From NCBI RefSeq assembly GCF_904849725.1, contig NC_058518.1, positions 332,110,581 through 332,174,580 of the forward strand: a stretch of DNA of 64,000 nucleotides, written 5' to 3'. A program made the translations under genes and the position numbers. Position 1 is the stretch's first letter; each line of letters starts with the position of its first letter. Positions 1-9,573 of this stretch are shown piece by piece. The notes under the pieces were generated by a model. The model searched no databases. It saw only the letters and a program-made list of their open reading frames with translations, and was not told the DNA's origin. This stretch comes from Hordeum vulgare subsp. vulgare. Its lineage: Eukaryota > Streptophyta > Magnoliopsida > Poales > Poaceae.

Positions 1-1072
1 AGCAACAAGAAGAACATGGCCTCATCAAGAATATAAAGGAAGCGAAAACCTTAGATCTCAAAAGGAGGCTTCATGATATTGAAGGGTTGCTAAAGTTCAT
101 CGCTCGGACTATGTCGCGAGGATCCTATGAGATGTGAGCAATGAAACTAAGTCATATGTGTGTGATTTTTATAGTCTAGTTATGCCCCATGATTGGCTCT
201 TGTAATGTCTCCATGATTGGCTCTTGTAATGTCTGACACGGTCTATTTGACAATTCGAAAGTTTGTGGTTTAATAAAAGCAGCGAGTGCTGAATTTGGAT
301 TGAAATTCAAATTTTGCATGAATTCATAGTAAATTTATTATAAAAATCAATTTTATATCAAATGTGGTCGTCAATTCCATTGTAATAATAATAACTAAAC
401 GCGCTTAAATACTTTGACAGTCATGAGCAACGTCAAAAGCATATGGACCCACAAGTAAGCAACCACGTGGCCCACGTATGGACCCGCTTGCCAAAATCCA
501 TGTCAGCACAACAATGGGCCCACATGCCAGAATCGTCGACCATTCAAACGACACATCGCCATAGAGAATAGAATGCATGGTCCTACATGTAAGCGGCCAT
601 GTCAACATCTTCTGGGCCCTTAAGTGAGCAGCGTTGACCGTTCAAAACTGACGACGAGTTATTACTAACGGGACTGTCAGCGATAAAACCCACATGGGAC
701 CCACATTGAAGCAGCCACGTCAGCAACGGCTGGCCCCACCAGTCAGAATACTTACCCATCAAACCCGTGGACCGATCATCGATGACGGTACTATCGTTGC
801 CAAAAATATCTTAGTCGACAAATTGGGCTATCATAGGTGACATTTAGGGACGTCACCGAAAATGGCCATCGATGACATTTTATGGGTTGTCACCTAAAAT
901 GTGATCTTATGTGACGAAAAAAAGTCATACCGTCAAAATTTTATTTTTCATGACAGTGCTTCGTTGAGAGTGGGGTGATGGAAGGAAAACGTCACATGGG
1001 TATTCTCCGTGACAAAAAACAGTTATACGTGACACAAGTGAAGGGTCGCAAAATAGAGCAAATTTTGTAGTG
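1..1072. mobile_element. CACTA (En/Spm) transposon, terminal part
   Basis: The segment ends at 1072 with AATTTTGTAGTG, the reverse complement of the CACTACAAAATT terminus typical of CACTA DNA transposons in grasses. The last 250 bases carry repeated GTGACA/TGTCAC motifs in both orientations (about 836-1035), as expected for the subterminal transposase-binding repeats of this superfamily. A second run of short repeats (GGACCCAC and CACGTCAGC types) lies at 430-780. The other terminus is outside the window, so the 3-base target duplication cannot be checked; the flanking bases here are ATT (1073-1075). The identification rests on the terminus and subterminal repeats, not on a transposase. Confidence 0.72.
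3..137 (+). CDS. C-terminal end of an unidentified ORF inside the CACTA element
   Basis: An open frame enters from outside the window and ends at TGA 135-137. The 44 visible residues are strongly charged (KNIKEAKTLDLKRRLHD) and helix-prone, ending in SRGSYEM. CACTA elements normally encode a second protein besides the transposase, and the 3' end of such a gene would lie about here relative to the terminus. I cannot match the residues to a named family. The assignment to the CACTA element is from position only. Confidence 0.3.
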   Translation, partial: QQEEHGLIKNIKEAKTLDLKRRLHDIEGLLKFIARTMSRGSYEM

Positions 1073-2618
1073 ATTGTTTGGTTTTGTTTGGAATTATTTA
1101 GAATTATTTGAATTAATTTGTTCTTTTTGGGGGATTTTTTTCAGAATTTATTCGAATTATTTGGAATATTTTGGATCATTTGGTTAAATTTGGATGAAAA
1201 AAGTCAATCTAAAAGTTGTTCCCGTACTTACTATGGGTGGTAGTTAATCAATCCATCAACCCTACAAGACACATGCACATCCTCTTTTTTATGATAGATA
1301 CATTTCCTTTATCTGGTTTACCTTCTTGAAACAAAGGTACACACACCTCATGAATCATGATGGCAGCTAAACAATGAGAAAAACTCATTAAGCACAACGG
1401 TGTGCAAAATTTGCTTGAGTACTTCAGATTTGCAAGCATAGCGAAGACAAGTTTTCAGTTTGTTAGCGTGTCCTGATAAGGCACACTAGCTTGTTTGCCA
1501 GAGCACACAAGTTTTTAGTTTTGTCAAACTGAATGTTTATGGTCTACTCCAATTGTGGAATTTTGGAGTATCTCAACCTAAATCAATATTGTGAAATATT
1601 GTGTCGCCTACTAAAATTTGGAATATTACTCTTGCTCCAGAAGAGATCAAAAGTGAAACATGCATGAGCTAGCTGAATTCAACCAAGTGATATGTTGATC
1701 CATTTTGAGCAAGAATGCATTTCTTTGTATTAGTTTGACATGAAGGCACACTGAATGTATTTCTCTAGAACTAATTTAGATTTGAGATTTTGAGCAGAAA
1801 TTTACACTGAATGCATTTCTCTGAATTTACGTTGATTGCATTGCTTGGAATTCAAATATAGTCTGCATTTACACTGAATAAAGGTTTGTAGAAAAAAAAA
1901 TCTTTATTCCCTCCATTCATAAAGTTTACAAATCCCAACCACAGAGTTGGGATAAAAAAAAACCAAAGCTTACCCTAACCATAAAGTTGGGATCAACAAA
2001 AAAACCTAAATTTACATCACAACTTCAGACTAGCTTGAGCAGAACAAATTCAGACGAGATTAAGCGGAACAAAAAAAACCATAAGCTTGAACAATCTGCA
2101 GGAGGGGGACGAACCCGCTGGTCATGTCTGCCGGCCGCCCTGGGTCCCCTCGCCGAGGAGAGCACTTTGCGTCTTCGGCTGGTTGTCAGTACGTGTGACT
2201 TGGGCCCTCGAAGAGTCGTCGGGTGGTCATCAATGCGTGTGTGCGTCCGAACATGCATGCAGGTGCGACGGGACCAGATTTGTGGTAGACGGCGTGGAAT
2301 TGGTTGATGATACCGTTTAGTCGGCGAGGAAGTGGTCGGAGAGTAGATCCATGCAATAAAAATCAATGCTTCATGGTCGTAGTCAAGGAAGTGGTGGAGC
2401 AACACGACGTGGGGCGGCAAGGGGTGAGAAAGCCCCGGTCAGGCAACGTGGGGCGAAAAGGGGGGGGGCAAGGTGGAGTCCGTCAATGCTTTCCATCATC
2501 GACGAAGAGAGAGACCGAAGAGTTCGATGCTAGAATGCGAGTGTGATGGAAAAAACCTAAGGACTAAACTGGAAAATAACCCTTGCGATAACAATTACGG
2601 AACGGCGCGAATATATGA
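1073..2618. other. Gene-free stretch, origin not recognised
   Basis: The first 800 bases are AT-rich with short repeated words (GAATTATTTGGAAT type at 1090-1170). The part at 2090-2540 is GC-rich. A short sequence with AGTTGGGAT occurs twice (1945-1953 and 1985-1993). Short open frames on both strands overlap one another and show no recognisable domain. I see no gene or transposon terminus here. Confidence 0.5.
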
Positions 2619-2620
2619 TA

Positions 2621-2953
2621 CTTCCTCCTTTTCGGTTTATAGGGCTCATCTCAAAATTTTCAGATTTCCATTATATTAGTCTCATTTTGAGTCTAATAGA
2701 GTTAAAGTGTTTTGAGTCCCACGCCATATTTAATTCATAGAGTTTAGAGAAAGGAGATGAGTGGCTATGCATGCATCGTTTTCTACATCCATCATGCAAG
2801 TCCAATGAGAATGAGGATGCTACATTTATTGCCATGAAAATTGAATATGTGAGAAATATTTCATTGACTAGTTAAAACTAGTGTCATCCATTCACAATTC
2901 ACATTGATTGATGAGATTTCAGATTTGAGCCCTACAAACCGAAAAGAAGGGAG
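2621..2953. mobile_element. Stowaway-like (Tc1/Mariner) MITE, 333 bp
   Basis: The left end reads CTTCCTCCTTTTCGG and the right end, reverse complemented, reads CTCCCTTCTTTTCGG. The inverted match continues inward through the sequence around GGGCTCA on both sides. The element is flanked by TA at 2619-2620 and 2954-2955, the target duplication of Tc1/Mariner elements. It has no coding capacity, which is normal for a MITE. The two termini have diverged by a few bases, so the copy is not recent. Confidence 0.8.
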
Positions 2954-2955
2954 TA

Positions 2956-3770
2956 GTAATTCTTTCCACTTGATTCGCATGCACCGTAACATGTGACTTC
3001 TGACCGGCTCGACGTTGGCGTGCCCTGAATAATCAACGCTGTCCATTAGATATGTGAATACACCGAGAAAGATCTTTTCAAAAGTTGACCGAGGGATTCG
3101 AAACAAGCAAATGGAGATCATCGTGTGGAAGAGTGTCGAGCTTGTAAATGTTTCGATTTCGAAGGGCCGGGGGAGGCAGATGCGTTCGTTGATACCTACG
3201 TACGTACTGAAAGCGTCTGTGGCCTGGCCTCTACAGACGTCGAGAAGCCAAACTCCCCACAGCCCGATGGCTTGGCCTTGATGGATCCGTATAATTTGGG
3301 TCGTCGTCGCCGTTTGGCCCCGGCTGCATACCTGCCGTGGACTTGCAGCGGTCTGCTCCTAGCTGGAGTAGCTGGAATGCCGGAGACCTATGCATAGATT
3401 ATTGTTGTCATTGTGAATGAGTAGCTAGCTCGGATCCATTTGCATGTAATTATTTATAGATCAAGTTGGAAGAAGATGCATACATATCCTGCCGCAGGAG
3501 TGTCGAGCAAAAGGGAGGATCCCGTGATCGATGTTCTCCGTTGACTTTGTTCAGGCACAGGACACTCATGCGTGTCAGCGCTCCGCTCCGCCCCGGGAAG
3601 AAGAATTTGCTAGCTAGGGCGCCGACTCGACACCAGCTGCAGGGTGGTCGACACGCTAGCTAGCTGGTCTCGATCGAGCTTGCTTCCAAAACAGTTTGCC
3701 AAGCTCGAGGTCGAAGGTCCTCACACACATCCTCTGTTTTCTCCAACAACCACGGAGCATGGTACTGTAG
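2956..3770. other. Gene-free stretch between two MITEs
   Basis: Short open frames at 3054-3281, 3125-3397 and 3466-3663 overlap in different frames and have no recognisable domain or conserved motif. Several TAGCTAGC words occur around 3420-3665. Nothing here supports a gene. Confidence 0.45.
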
Positions 3771-3772
3771 TA

Positions 3773-3896
3773 CTCCCTCTGTCTTAAATATTTTGTCTTA
3801 GATTTTTCTAAATATAAATGTATCTAGTCACGTTTTGCTATTTAGATACATTCATTTCTACACAAATCTAAGACAAGAATTTTAAAACGGAGGGAG
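3773..3896. mobile_element. Stowaway MITE, 124 bp
   Basis: A near-perfect hairpin: the left end CTCCCTCTGTCTTAAAT pairs with the right end, which reads CTCCCTCCGTTTTAAAAT when reverse complemented. TCTTAGATTTTTCTA on the left pairs with the matching tract on the right. TA flanks both sides (3771-3772 and 3897-3898). Length, termini and TA duplication are those of classic Triticeae Stowaway elements. Confidence 0.93.
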
Positions 3897-3970
3897 TACA
3901 AAGTAATAAATGTCTGGCAGTTTACGTTTTATCCCAAGCAAATCGTGCTACTTATACTGTGTGTACGCAG

Positions 3971-5649
3971 CAGGGCCGACTATATTTTTCGGGGCCTTTG
4001 GGCAAAGTTAAAAAATGAGCCCCTACTAATAATATATGTACACATCTATAGATTTATAAGTGCAAAATATTAAATTTACATTCGACCACGCATTGTTATT
4101 TAGAGACGACTATAAATAAAAGAGTAGCAAAATTTAAGAAATAATATTCGCTGCTAGTTTAATTACCTCAAATAAGAATGAAGTTCATATGAGTTCATGG
4201 ACAATAATACTTCAGTGTTTCACAAAAAATCTTCTTCGGGCATTTCTAGATGCAAAATTGTTGATGAGAGTATCAAGATAAATTTAGTCCAAGACATCCT
4301 TCTCAATACAACACATAGCCAAGCCATTCAATCTGTCTTGTAACATAGTTGACCTCAAACAATTTTTCAACAGTTTTAATTTAAAGAAACTTCTTTCAGT
4401 TGAGGCTACTGTCATTGGTGTAGTTAAGATGATCCGATACATAACTGACACATTTGGATAGCAGTCTACAGCTGTAACAAATCGAAGAATTTGTGGTGCT
4501 GACATCAAATCATCCGGCAAAGTTACTTGCAACACTTTTAACTCGAAGAAAAAATCATCACGATCAACATTATGTGACTTCTTATGAGTAAAAGTTTTTG
4601 CAAAAGTAGCACAGGATTTTCGTAGATTACTATCGTCCAAGGACTTCAAATTATTTGAGTTGAACAAGAAACCAAACACCTTTTCAAATGCCTTCAGCTA
4701 CTCAAATCGACTAGTCAATGAAGCAATTGCAATGTCAACAATGACAAGAAAGTAAGTAACTCTGAAATATTCAATAGCTGACAGTTGTGGATCTTCATCA
4801 TCATCTATTTCATCAAAATGCCTCTTCCTTTTACTTTGACGTTTTGTACGAAATTTTGGCTCTATGTCCATATTTTCTGTAATAACTTTGGCACTCTCAA
4901 TATTAGAATAGAAGCCTTCATCTTTGTACTTCTCAAAATATGAAATGACTCCTTCAATGTGTTCAGAGTAGCATCGATGCACACAATTTTTTCCTGTAAC
5001 TTTTTGCTCACCATATTGGCAGAAAATAGAATATCATGCCAAATAACCATACCAACTAAAGTCTCTAATTTCCCAAGTGCATTGAACAAAGATTGAGCAT
5101 CACTTACTGCAGCTGGACTTCTGTTTCGACAGCATTGGAACACCTAAGGTTGCAATTTCCAAAGAATTATTAGCTCAACTGATCAAAAGAATTAGGGCAC
5201 TAGGCCAATATCAGATGATAGATCATACCTTTATGCTGAAACCATGAGTAAAGCAGAGGAGCGCGAATAGGCTATCCAAGGGCAAGGATCCAGCCTGGGT
5301 GATCTGCCGATCTCCACTGCAGTCCTCGGGCGCGGCGCACAGGCACAGGGGCTTCAAGGGCGGCGAAGGCAGGAGGCCGAGGCGTCGAAACAACCAGGCG
5401 TAAGGCGTTTCTGCCTTTCTGGCTTCTGGGTGGCTGGACGATTGATCGGTGGATCAATCGTGTAGGTACAAGCAGCGCGTACAAGTCTCCCGATCACGAT
5501 CAGGACTTGATCTTTAGGCTTCAAGCCTTTAGTTTTTTTTTTCAACCCATATAGCAGCACGTATACTTATACATATGTAATGATGGCCTCCCCCAAAACA
5601 TGGGCCCTTGGACGTCGCCCATGTTCGCCTAGGGCCAGAGCCGGCCCTG
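3971..5649 (-). mobile_element. hAT DNA transposon, about 1.7 kb, decayed
   Basis: The left end begins CAGGGCCGAC and the right end, reverse complemented, begins CAGGGCCGGC, giving a roughly 10-base hAT-type terminal inverted repeat. The flanks GTACGCAG (3963-3970) and CTATGCAG (5650-5657) agree at six of eight positions, as expected for an old 8-base target duplication. Inside, on the minus strand, is a broken transposase with the hAT C-terminal dimerisation domain (4284-5143). The element is shorter than autonomous hAT elements, so much of the N-terminal coding region, including any BED zinc finger, has been lost. Confidence 0.85.
4284..5143 (-). pseudogene. hAT transposase, C-terminal half, broken
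   Basis: Three minus-strand segments read in order 5143-4862, 4982-4698 and 4679-4284. The last contains the hAT dimerisation signature, with STERSFFKLKLLKN followed by RLNGLAMCCIEKDVLD, close to the TTF-type/hAT proteins common in grass genomes. The first carries the LVGMVIWHDILFSANMVSKK segment of the same family. A frameshift lies near 4960-4980. An in-frame TAG at 4695-4697 follows SRFE, where a CAG glutamine codon is the likely ancestor. The DDE catalytic region upstream is not recognisable. An intact protein would cut and paste the element; this copy cannot. Confidence 0.85.
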
Positions 5650-5717
5650 CTATGCAGTATCCTCCGCGCGATGTGCGCTCTTTCCCTATGGAAAACATGC
5701 TAGCCCACATGGGATAA

Positions 5718-6000
5718 GAGCATCTCCAACCGTCCGTATGTTCAATCGGTGGTATAAGTGTTCACATCATCAACCAACAACACATCTTACAAGCTCTTCA
5801 ATAGAGTGTATGTTAACTGTATGTAAAATAACTAAGTGGGTCCATTAAATGTTGAAGAAATAATCATATTTGCTTCGGAGCTTGTGCATGAACCGTTGCT
5901 TTAAGTTCATACAGTTTCATTCTCTCTCTTCTTTTGTTATGTGACATGTCATCAAGCGACAATTTTACCAACGATGATCATACGACCATTGAAGATGGTC
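5718..6000. mobile_element. Tourist-like (PIF/Harbinger) MITE, 283 bp
   Basis: The left end GAGCATCTCCAACCGTCC pairs with the right end, which reads GACCATCTTCAATGGTCG when reverse complemented, about 13 of 18 positions matching. TAA flanks both sides (5715-5717 and 6001-6003), the three-base target duplication of PIF/Harbinger elements. There is no coding capacity. The left terminus resembles that of the larger Harbinger element at 26849. Confidence 0.78.
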
Positions 6001-6024
6001 TAACAGAACAGAAGCAGGCGTCAT

Positions 6025-6052
6025 GCGCTCTTTCCCTCTACAAACATGCTAG
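6025..6052 (+). repeat. Imperfect direct repeat of 5675-5703
   Basis: GCGCTCTTTCCCT followed by CAAACATGCTAG here matches GCGCTCTTTCCCT followed by GAAAACATGCTAG at 5675-5703, with a few substitutions and one length difference. The two copies flank the Tourist-like MITE, but the MITE has its own TAA duplication closer in, so the repeat is not its target site. Origin unclear. Confidence 0.6.
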
Positions 6053-7783
6053 AAGCTTGCGCAAGCATGGCGTGCTGTGTCGTGTGCGCATCGCCAGACG
6101 TACGTACGCCCATGAGTACGTGAGTAACCAACCGGCACGCTTGCGTCGGCCGCGCGCTGCTGCCTGGCAAGCCTTCGCCCGATCCCGCGCGCCGCCCCTT
6201 CCCGGTTCCCACGCGACGCCAAGGACAACCGACCCATAGAGAGTTAAATGCGCCGTCGTAGACTCGTAGTGCTAGTAGTAGTCCCCTGCACTCCTCCCAC
6301 ATCCGGCATGCACACGCACGACACGCACGAGACGTGTCGAGACCTTGCCTAGCAGCTACAGCGGCCAGCGCGTGGCCTGGCGCGGGCGGAGGGAACCGGT
6401 CGACCGATCCTGCCGCGACCGCGGCTCCGTTGCACCAACCGACCGCACTGGCTCCGCGTCCAGCGGGCGGGCGCGCCGGAGCCGAAGAGTTTTACACGCG
6501 CCGCAAGCTAGCTAGCGATCGAGCTGTATCCATCCGTGATCCGTCGATATGGTGGCAGTACATGTCATGGAGACGATGGGTTCGATTCCTTCCAGATAGA
6601 CGGGCCGTGTGTTGTGTTCCATGTGGGGGGCGGACCGTGGTGCCCCCCCAGCTTTGACGGGGAGACGCGCCGTGTGGCGCGGTCCAGCTACGTACGTATA
6701 CCTCAGCAGCTGCTTTCCATAAAAAAAAGCTACGTACCTCACCGGTGCTCCGGTGGGATCGACGCGGTCAGGTCCAGATTTTCTGACCGTTCCGTGGCGC
6801 CGGACGGTCCTGCATATGCCATTTTCTCTCTATAAAATGGTGGGAATTGTCAACCCATGGTGCGCCACATGTGTCGTCGTGGGCTAGTGGAAACGTAATC
6901 ATCAGCTTTATTTTCCGCTCAACTCAACTAGTTGATCAAGTTGACCAAATCGAGAGGAGAGGAGAGTCGCGACCCGGCCCTTCCGCTTCTCGTACTGACC
7001 ATACGTGGAATATCGCCAATAAATTCATGAGGACATGAAATTTGACTATACTCAATCCAAATAGGGGGCTGTGGGTCCAGCACCTAACCCCCTTGCCACG
7101 TCTGACAGCTCCGGCGCATTCGATCTCAGGTAGCCTGCTTGTTGGCGACGGCACTCATCCATCACTTTGATGAGTTTGCCGTGGTGTATATAAATGCAAT
7201 CTCTTGTTTAATTGTTTTCTGTGGAAGACAGAGAGGGATATATCATGACCATTCACAATGTATTGCCAGAGAAGATCAGAATCTAAACTAGGACCCTCCA
7301 AAACTGGTGCCCGGTAATGCGTGAAGGCAAAAAGAATACAAGCCTTTATCGTGGTGCGCATTCCACGACACTGGGCAAATCTATCATGTGGTGCTCTCTC
7401 AACCCTTGGCACGGAAAAAATCTCGCGGAGCTCCCACAGAATCTAGACCCATCCTTAGCCGTGAGACTCTTCCGAGAGGCCCCCGGTACGTCCGTGCAAG
7501 CCAGGTGGTGAACGATCGCCGTGGAAGAAGACGAGCGAAGCGTCCCGTGGATTACGGCGCCGGCCACGAGACACACATCCGGTGGAAGATCTACGCCGCG
7601 AAACGAACCGAGGCAAACTCATGTGGTGGAATCGGATGTCGGGAAGGATCGATCTTGTAAGTGTGCATGCACCCAGCTAGCAAGCTAGTCATCAAATGAT
7701 CAGCTTGGTAAGCTATCAACAAAAAATGCAGTCAAAACGAAGCTAGCAAGCTAGTCAATTGCATGTCTGGCTGCACCAGGCGA
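6053..7783. other. Gene-free, partly GC-rich stretch
   Basis: This may be older low-copy DNA. It is GC-rich to about 6800 and mixed after that. Open frames on both strands overlap and have no recognisable domain. A TATA-like CTCTATAAAATGG lies at about 6829-6841, but no convincing ORF follows. Several GCTAGCTAG words occur. I see no transposon termini and no gene I can support. Confidence 0.45.
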
Positions 7784-8001
7784 GAATGGACCGTTCATCT
7801 CTCAGCGATTAACCTTTAAGCATAGTCATCGTAGACTCTCAGTCACCAGGGTAGCTAGCTCGCGCTAAAACGTAAGTACTACCAGAATACGGCCCTCCGA
7901 GGTTACGTAAAATGGCAAAAGCACCGGGCGTTCCAGCAGGCCGATCCTAAACGATCCAGGTTGGTAACCGTCTTGCAGCTGCTTGGTCGTCAGCAGACGC
8001 C
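7784..8001 (+). repeat. Damaged first copy of the Copia 5' flank, with Harbinger remnant
   Basis: From GAATGG at 7784 to about 7930 the sequence matches 26678-26827 closely. After that it departs: 7933-7944 (CCAGCAGGCCGA) is the Harbinger left end seen intact at 26858, then 7946-7962 is a 17-base segment that is the exact reverse complement of 26834-26850. From 7978 it rejoins the Harbinger sequence seen at 27788. Most of the Harbinger left half (about 0.9 kb) is therefore missing, with an inverted filler at the junction. Confidence 0.82.
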
Positions 8002-8369
8002 GACGGTGAAAGTGCAGTCATGCCCCTAATCGACTTTTGGTGTTAATGACAACACATACATAGGAAACTAAACCTATTTGTTGAGTTTATCTCACGATGG
8101 CAAGTACTTTAGTAGATTGAGAATTATGTGTCAAGGTGGTCTGAGAAGATCGGGACTTATATGTCAAGAAGGCTCGGGATTGAGAAAAGGTGATGTAGAC
8201 TATCCATTAAATTTACTATTCTTGAGTATAGGGATCCCGCACTATTAAGAGGGGATCATAGGTTTTGCGATGAATTTGCTCATAATACATCTCTACTTTT
8301 TTGCTCATACCACATCTTCACTACTCTGCTCTTATCTCAAAACAGAACAAATGCCTCGGACATCCGGCC

Positions 8370-8770
8370 TCCTCCGGACGTCCGAGGGTCGGACGTCCGA
8401 CCTGCTTCAGAAATCCGGAATCGTATACCAGAGAGATCAGAGCCATATAACTCGGACTTCCGGCTCCCTCTGGACGTCCGAGGGCCGGTCGACCGACCAG
8501 CTTCGGAAATCCAGAGCTCTGCACCAGAAGAACTTGAGCCATATAACTCGGACTTCCGGCTCCCTCCGGACGTCCGTCCCCTTTCGGAAATCCGGAATCT
8601 TGCACCAGAGAAGTTTGAGTTGAATAACTCGGACTTTCGGCCTTCTCCGGACGTCCGGTCCCTGTTCAACTCCACAGTGGTTCCAGATATATTTACAGCC
8701 CTCGGACGACCAACCCCTGTCGGACGTCCGACCCTTTCTGGACGCTCGGACATCCGTGAACTGCCGGATG
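8370..8770. promoter_or_regulatory. U3 cluster of GGACGTCC palindromes in a 96-base tandem repeat
   Basis: Exact GGACGTCC occurs at 8376, 8391, 8472, 8568, 8649 and 8722, with near-copies between them. Units carrying ATATAACTCGGACTTCCGG recur at 8443 and 8539 (spacing 96), with a third weaker unit at 8620. GACGTC is an ACGT-core palindrome of the kind bound by plant bZIP factors. The cluster sits 50-450 bases upstream of the TATA box, where an LTR enhancer would lie. That it binds bZIP proteins is inference. Confidence 0.65.
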
Positions 8771-8825
8771 TCCGACCCCTGTGTGACTTAAAGTGTCCCC
8801 AACGGTTGTTTTACTCTCCCCACTG

Positions 8826-8831
8826 TATATA
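8826..8831 (+). promoter_or_regulatory. Probable TATA box of the Copia 5' LTR
   Basis: TATATA followed by CCCCTCCCAC lies just downstream of the palindrome cluster and about 730 bases before the LTR end. The same arrangement is kept in the LTR at 27817 (CTATATATACCCC at about 28649). Transcription would start some 30 bases downstream. Confidence 0.6.
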
Positions 8832-9558
8832 CCCCTCCCACTTCGTGAGAGGGGGTCCAACACAGCTAGAACACATACAAAAACACCTTTCTTCTCACTC
8901 ACTCTTGTCTACACCCAATCTTAGATCCCAAGAGCATTTGTCAGTCCCTTTGAGTGTTGTTCCAATCAAAAGATAGATCGTCTCCTTCTCCTCCTCTCCA
9001 CCAAAGTGATTTGTGATTTGAGAAAGTTTTGAGCAATCCCCGTGATCTTGTTACTCTTGGAGGTTGGAGACTCCTAGGCGGTAGGAGTCTTCGGAGAGGA
9101 ATCAAACCATTGTGATTTCCCCCGGAAAGTTTGTGAAGGTTTGGAAGCCACCTCAAGGCTTACCACTAGTGGTTGAGAAACGCCTTCGTGGAGTTATCTC
9201 AAAGGGAGAATAGGGTGAGCCTTCGTGGCGTTGGTGTGCCTTCATGGTAACATCCGCCCCTCTAACTGTGACGTAGCTTCCCTCCAAGGAAGTGAACATC
9301 GGGATACATCCTCGTCTCTCTTGAAGTTTTGGTTATTCCTAACCCTAACCCTCTACTTCTGTTAATGCTTATTACGTACTTGTATTTGATTATTGTTTTT
9401 CGGTTGCCTTACTTCACTCTAAATAGCTTACTCCTTGTCGTTAGAATTATTAGGCCTACGCTCATATTCCGCAACTATGCCTAATATTGCTATGTAATTA
9501 TTAAAATTTGGAATTGTACCTATTCACCCCCCCTCTAGGTCCATCTTGATCCTTTTCA

Positions 9559-9573
9559 ATTGGTATCAGAGCC
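9559..9573 (+). other. Primer binding site, initiator-Met tRNA type
   Basis: TGGTATCAGAG (9561-9571) directly follows the LTR end CCTTTTCA. It is complementary to the 3' end of plant initiator methionine tRNA, the usual primer of Copia elements. Confidence 0.92.

Larger units (their letters stand above)
8007..9558 (+). repeat. Copia 5' LTR, 1552 bp
   Basis: It starts TGAAAGTG and ends CCTTTTCA, with short inverted termini (TGAAAG and CTTTTCA). It is preceded by GACGG at 8002-8006. It matches the LTR at 27817-29383 along its whole length, with scattered substitutions and small gaps. The U3 part contains a ~96-base tandem repeat and six GGACGTCC palindromes. A TATATA box lies at 8826-8831. Confidence 0.93.

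Noticed and set aside
6829..7038. TATA-like CTCTATAAAATGG followed by a 63-codon ORF
   Set aside because: The ORF has no domain, no conserved start context and overlaps other frames; not enough to call a gene.
8270..8976. Open frames in the Copia LTR on both strands, repeated at 28080-28750
   Set aside because: They follow the 96-base repeat and palindromes, whose length is a multiple of three; no family resemblance and no start context.
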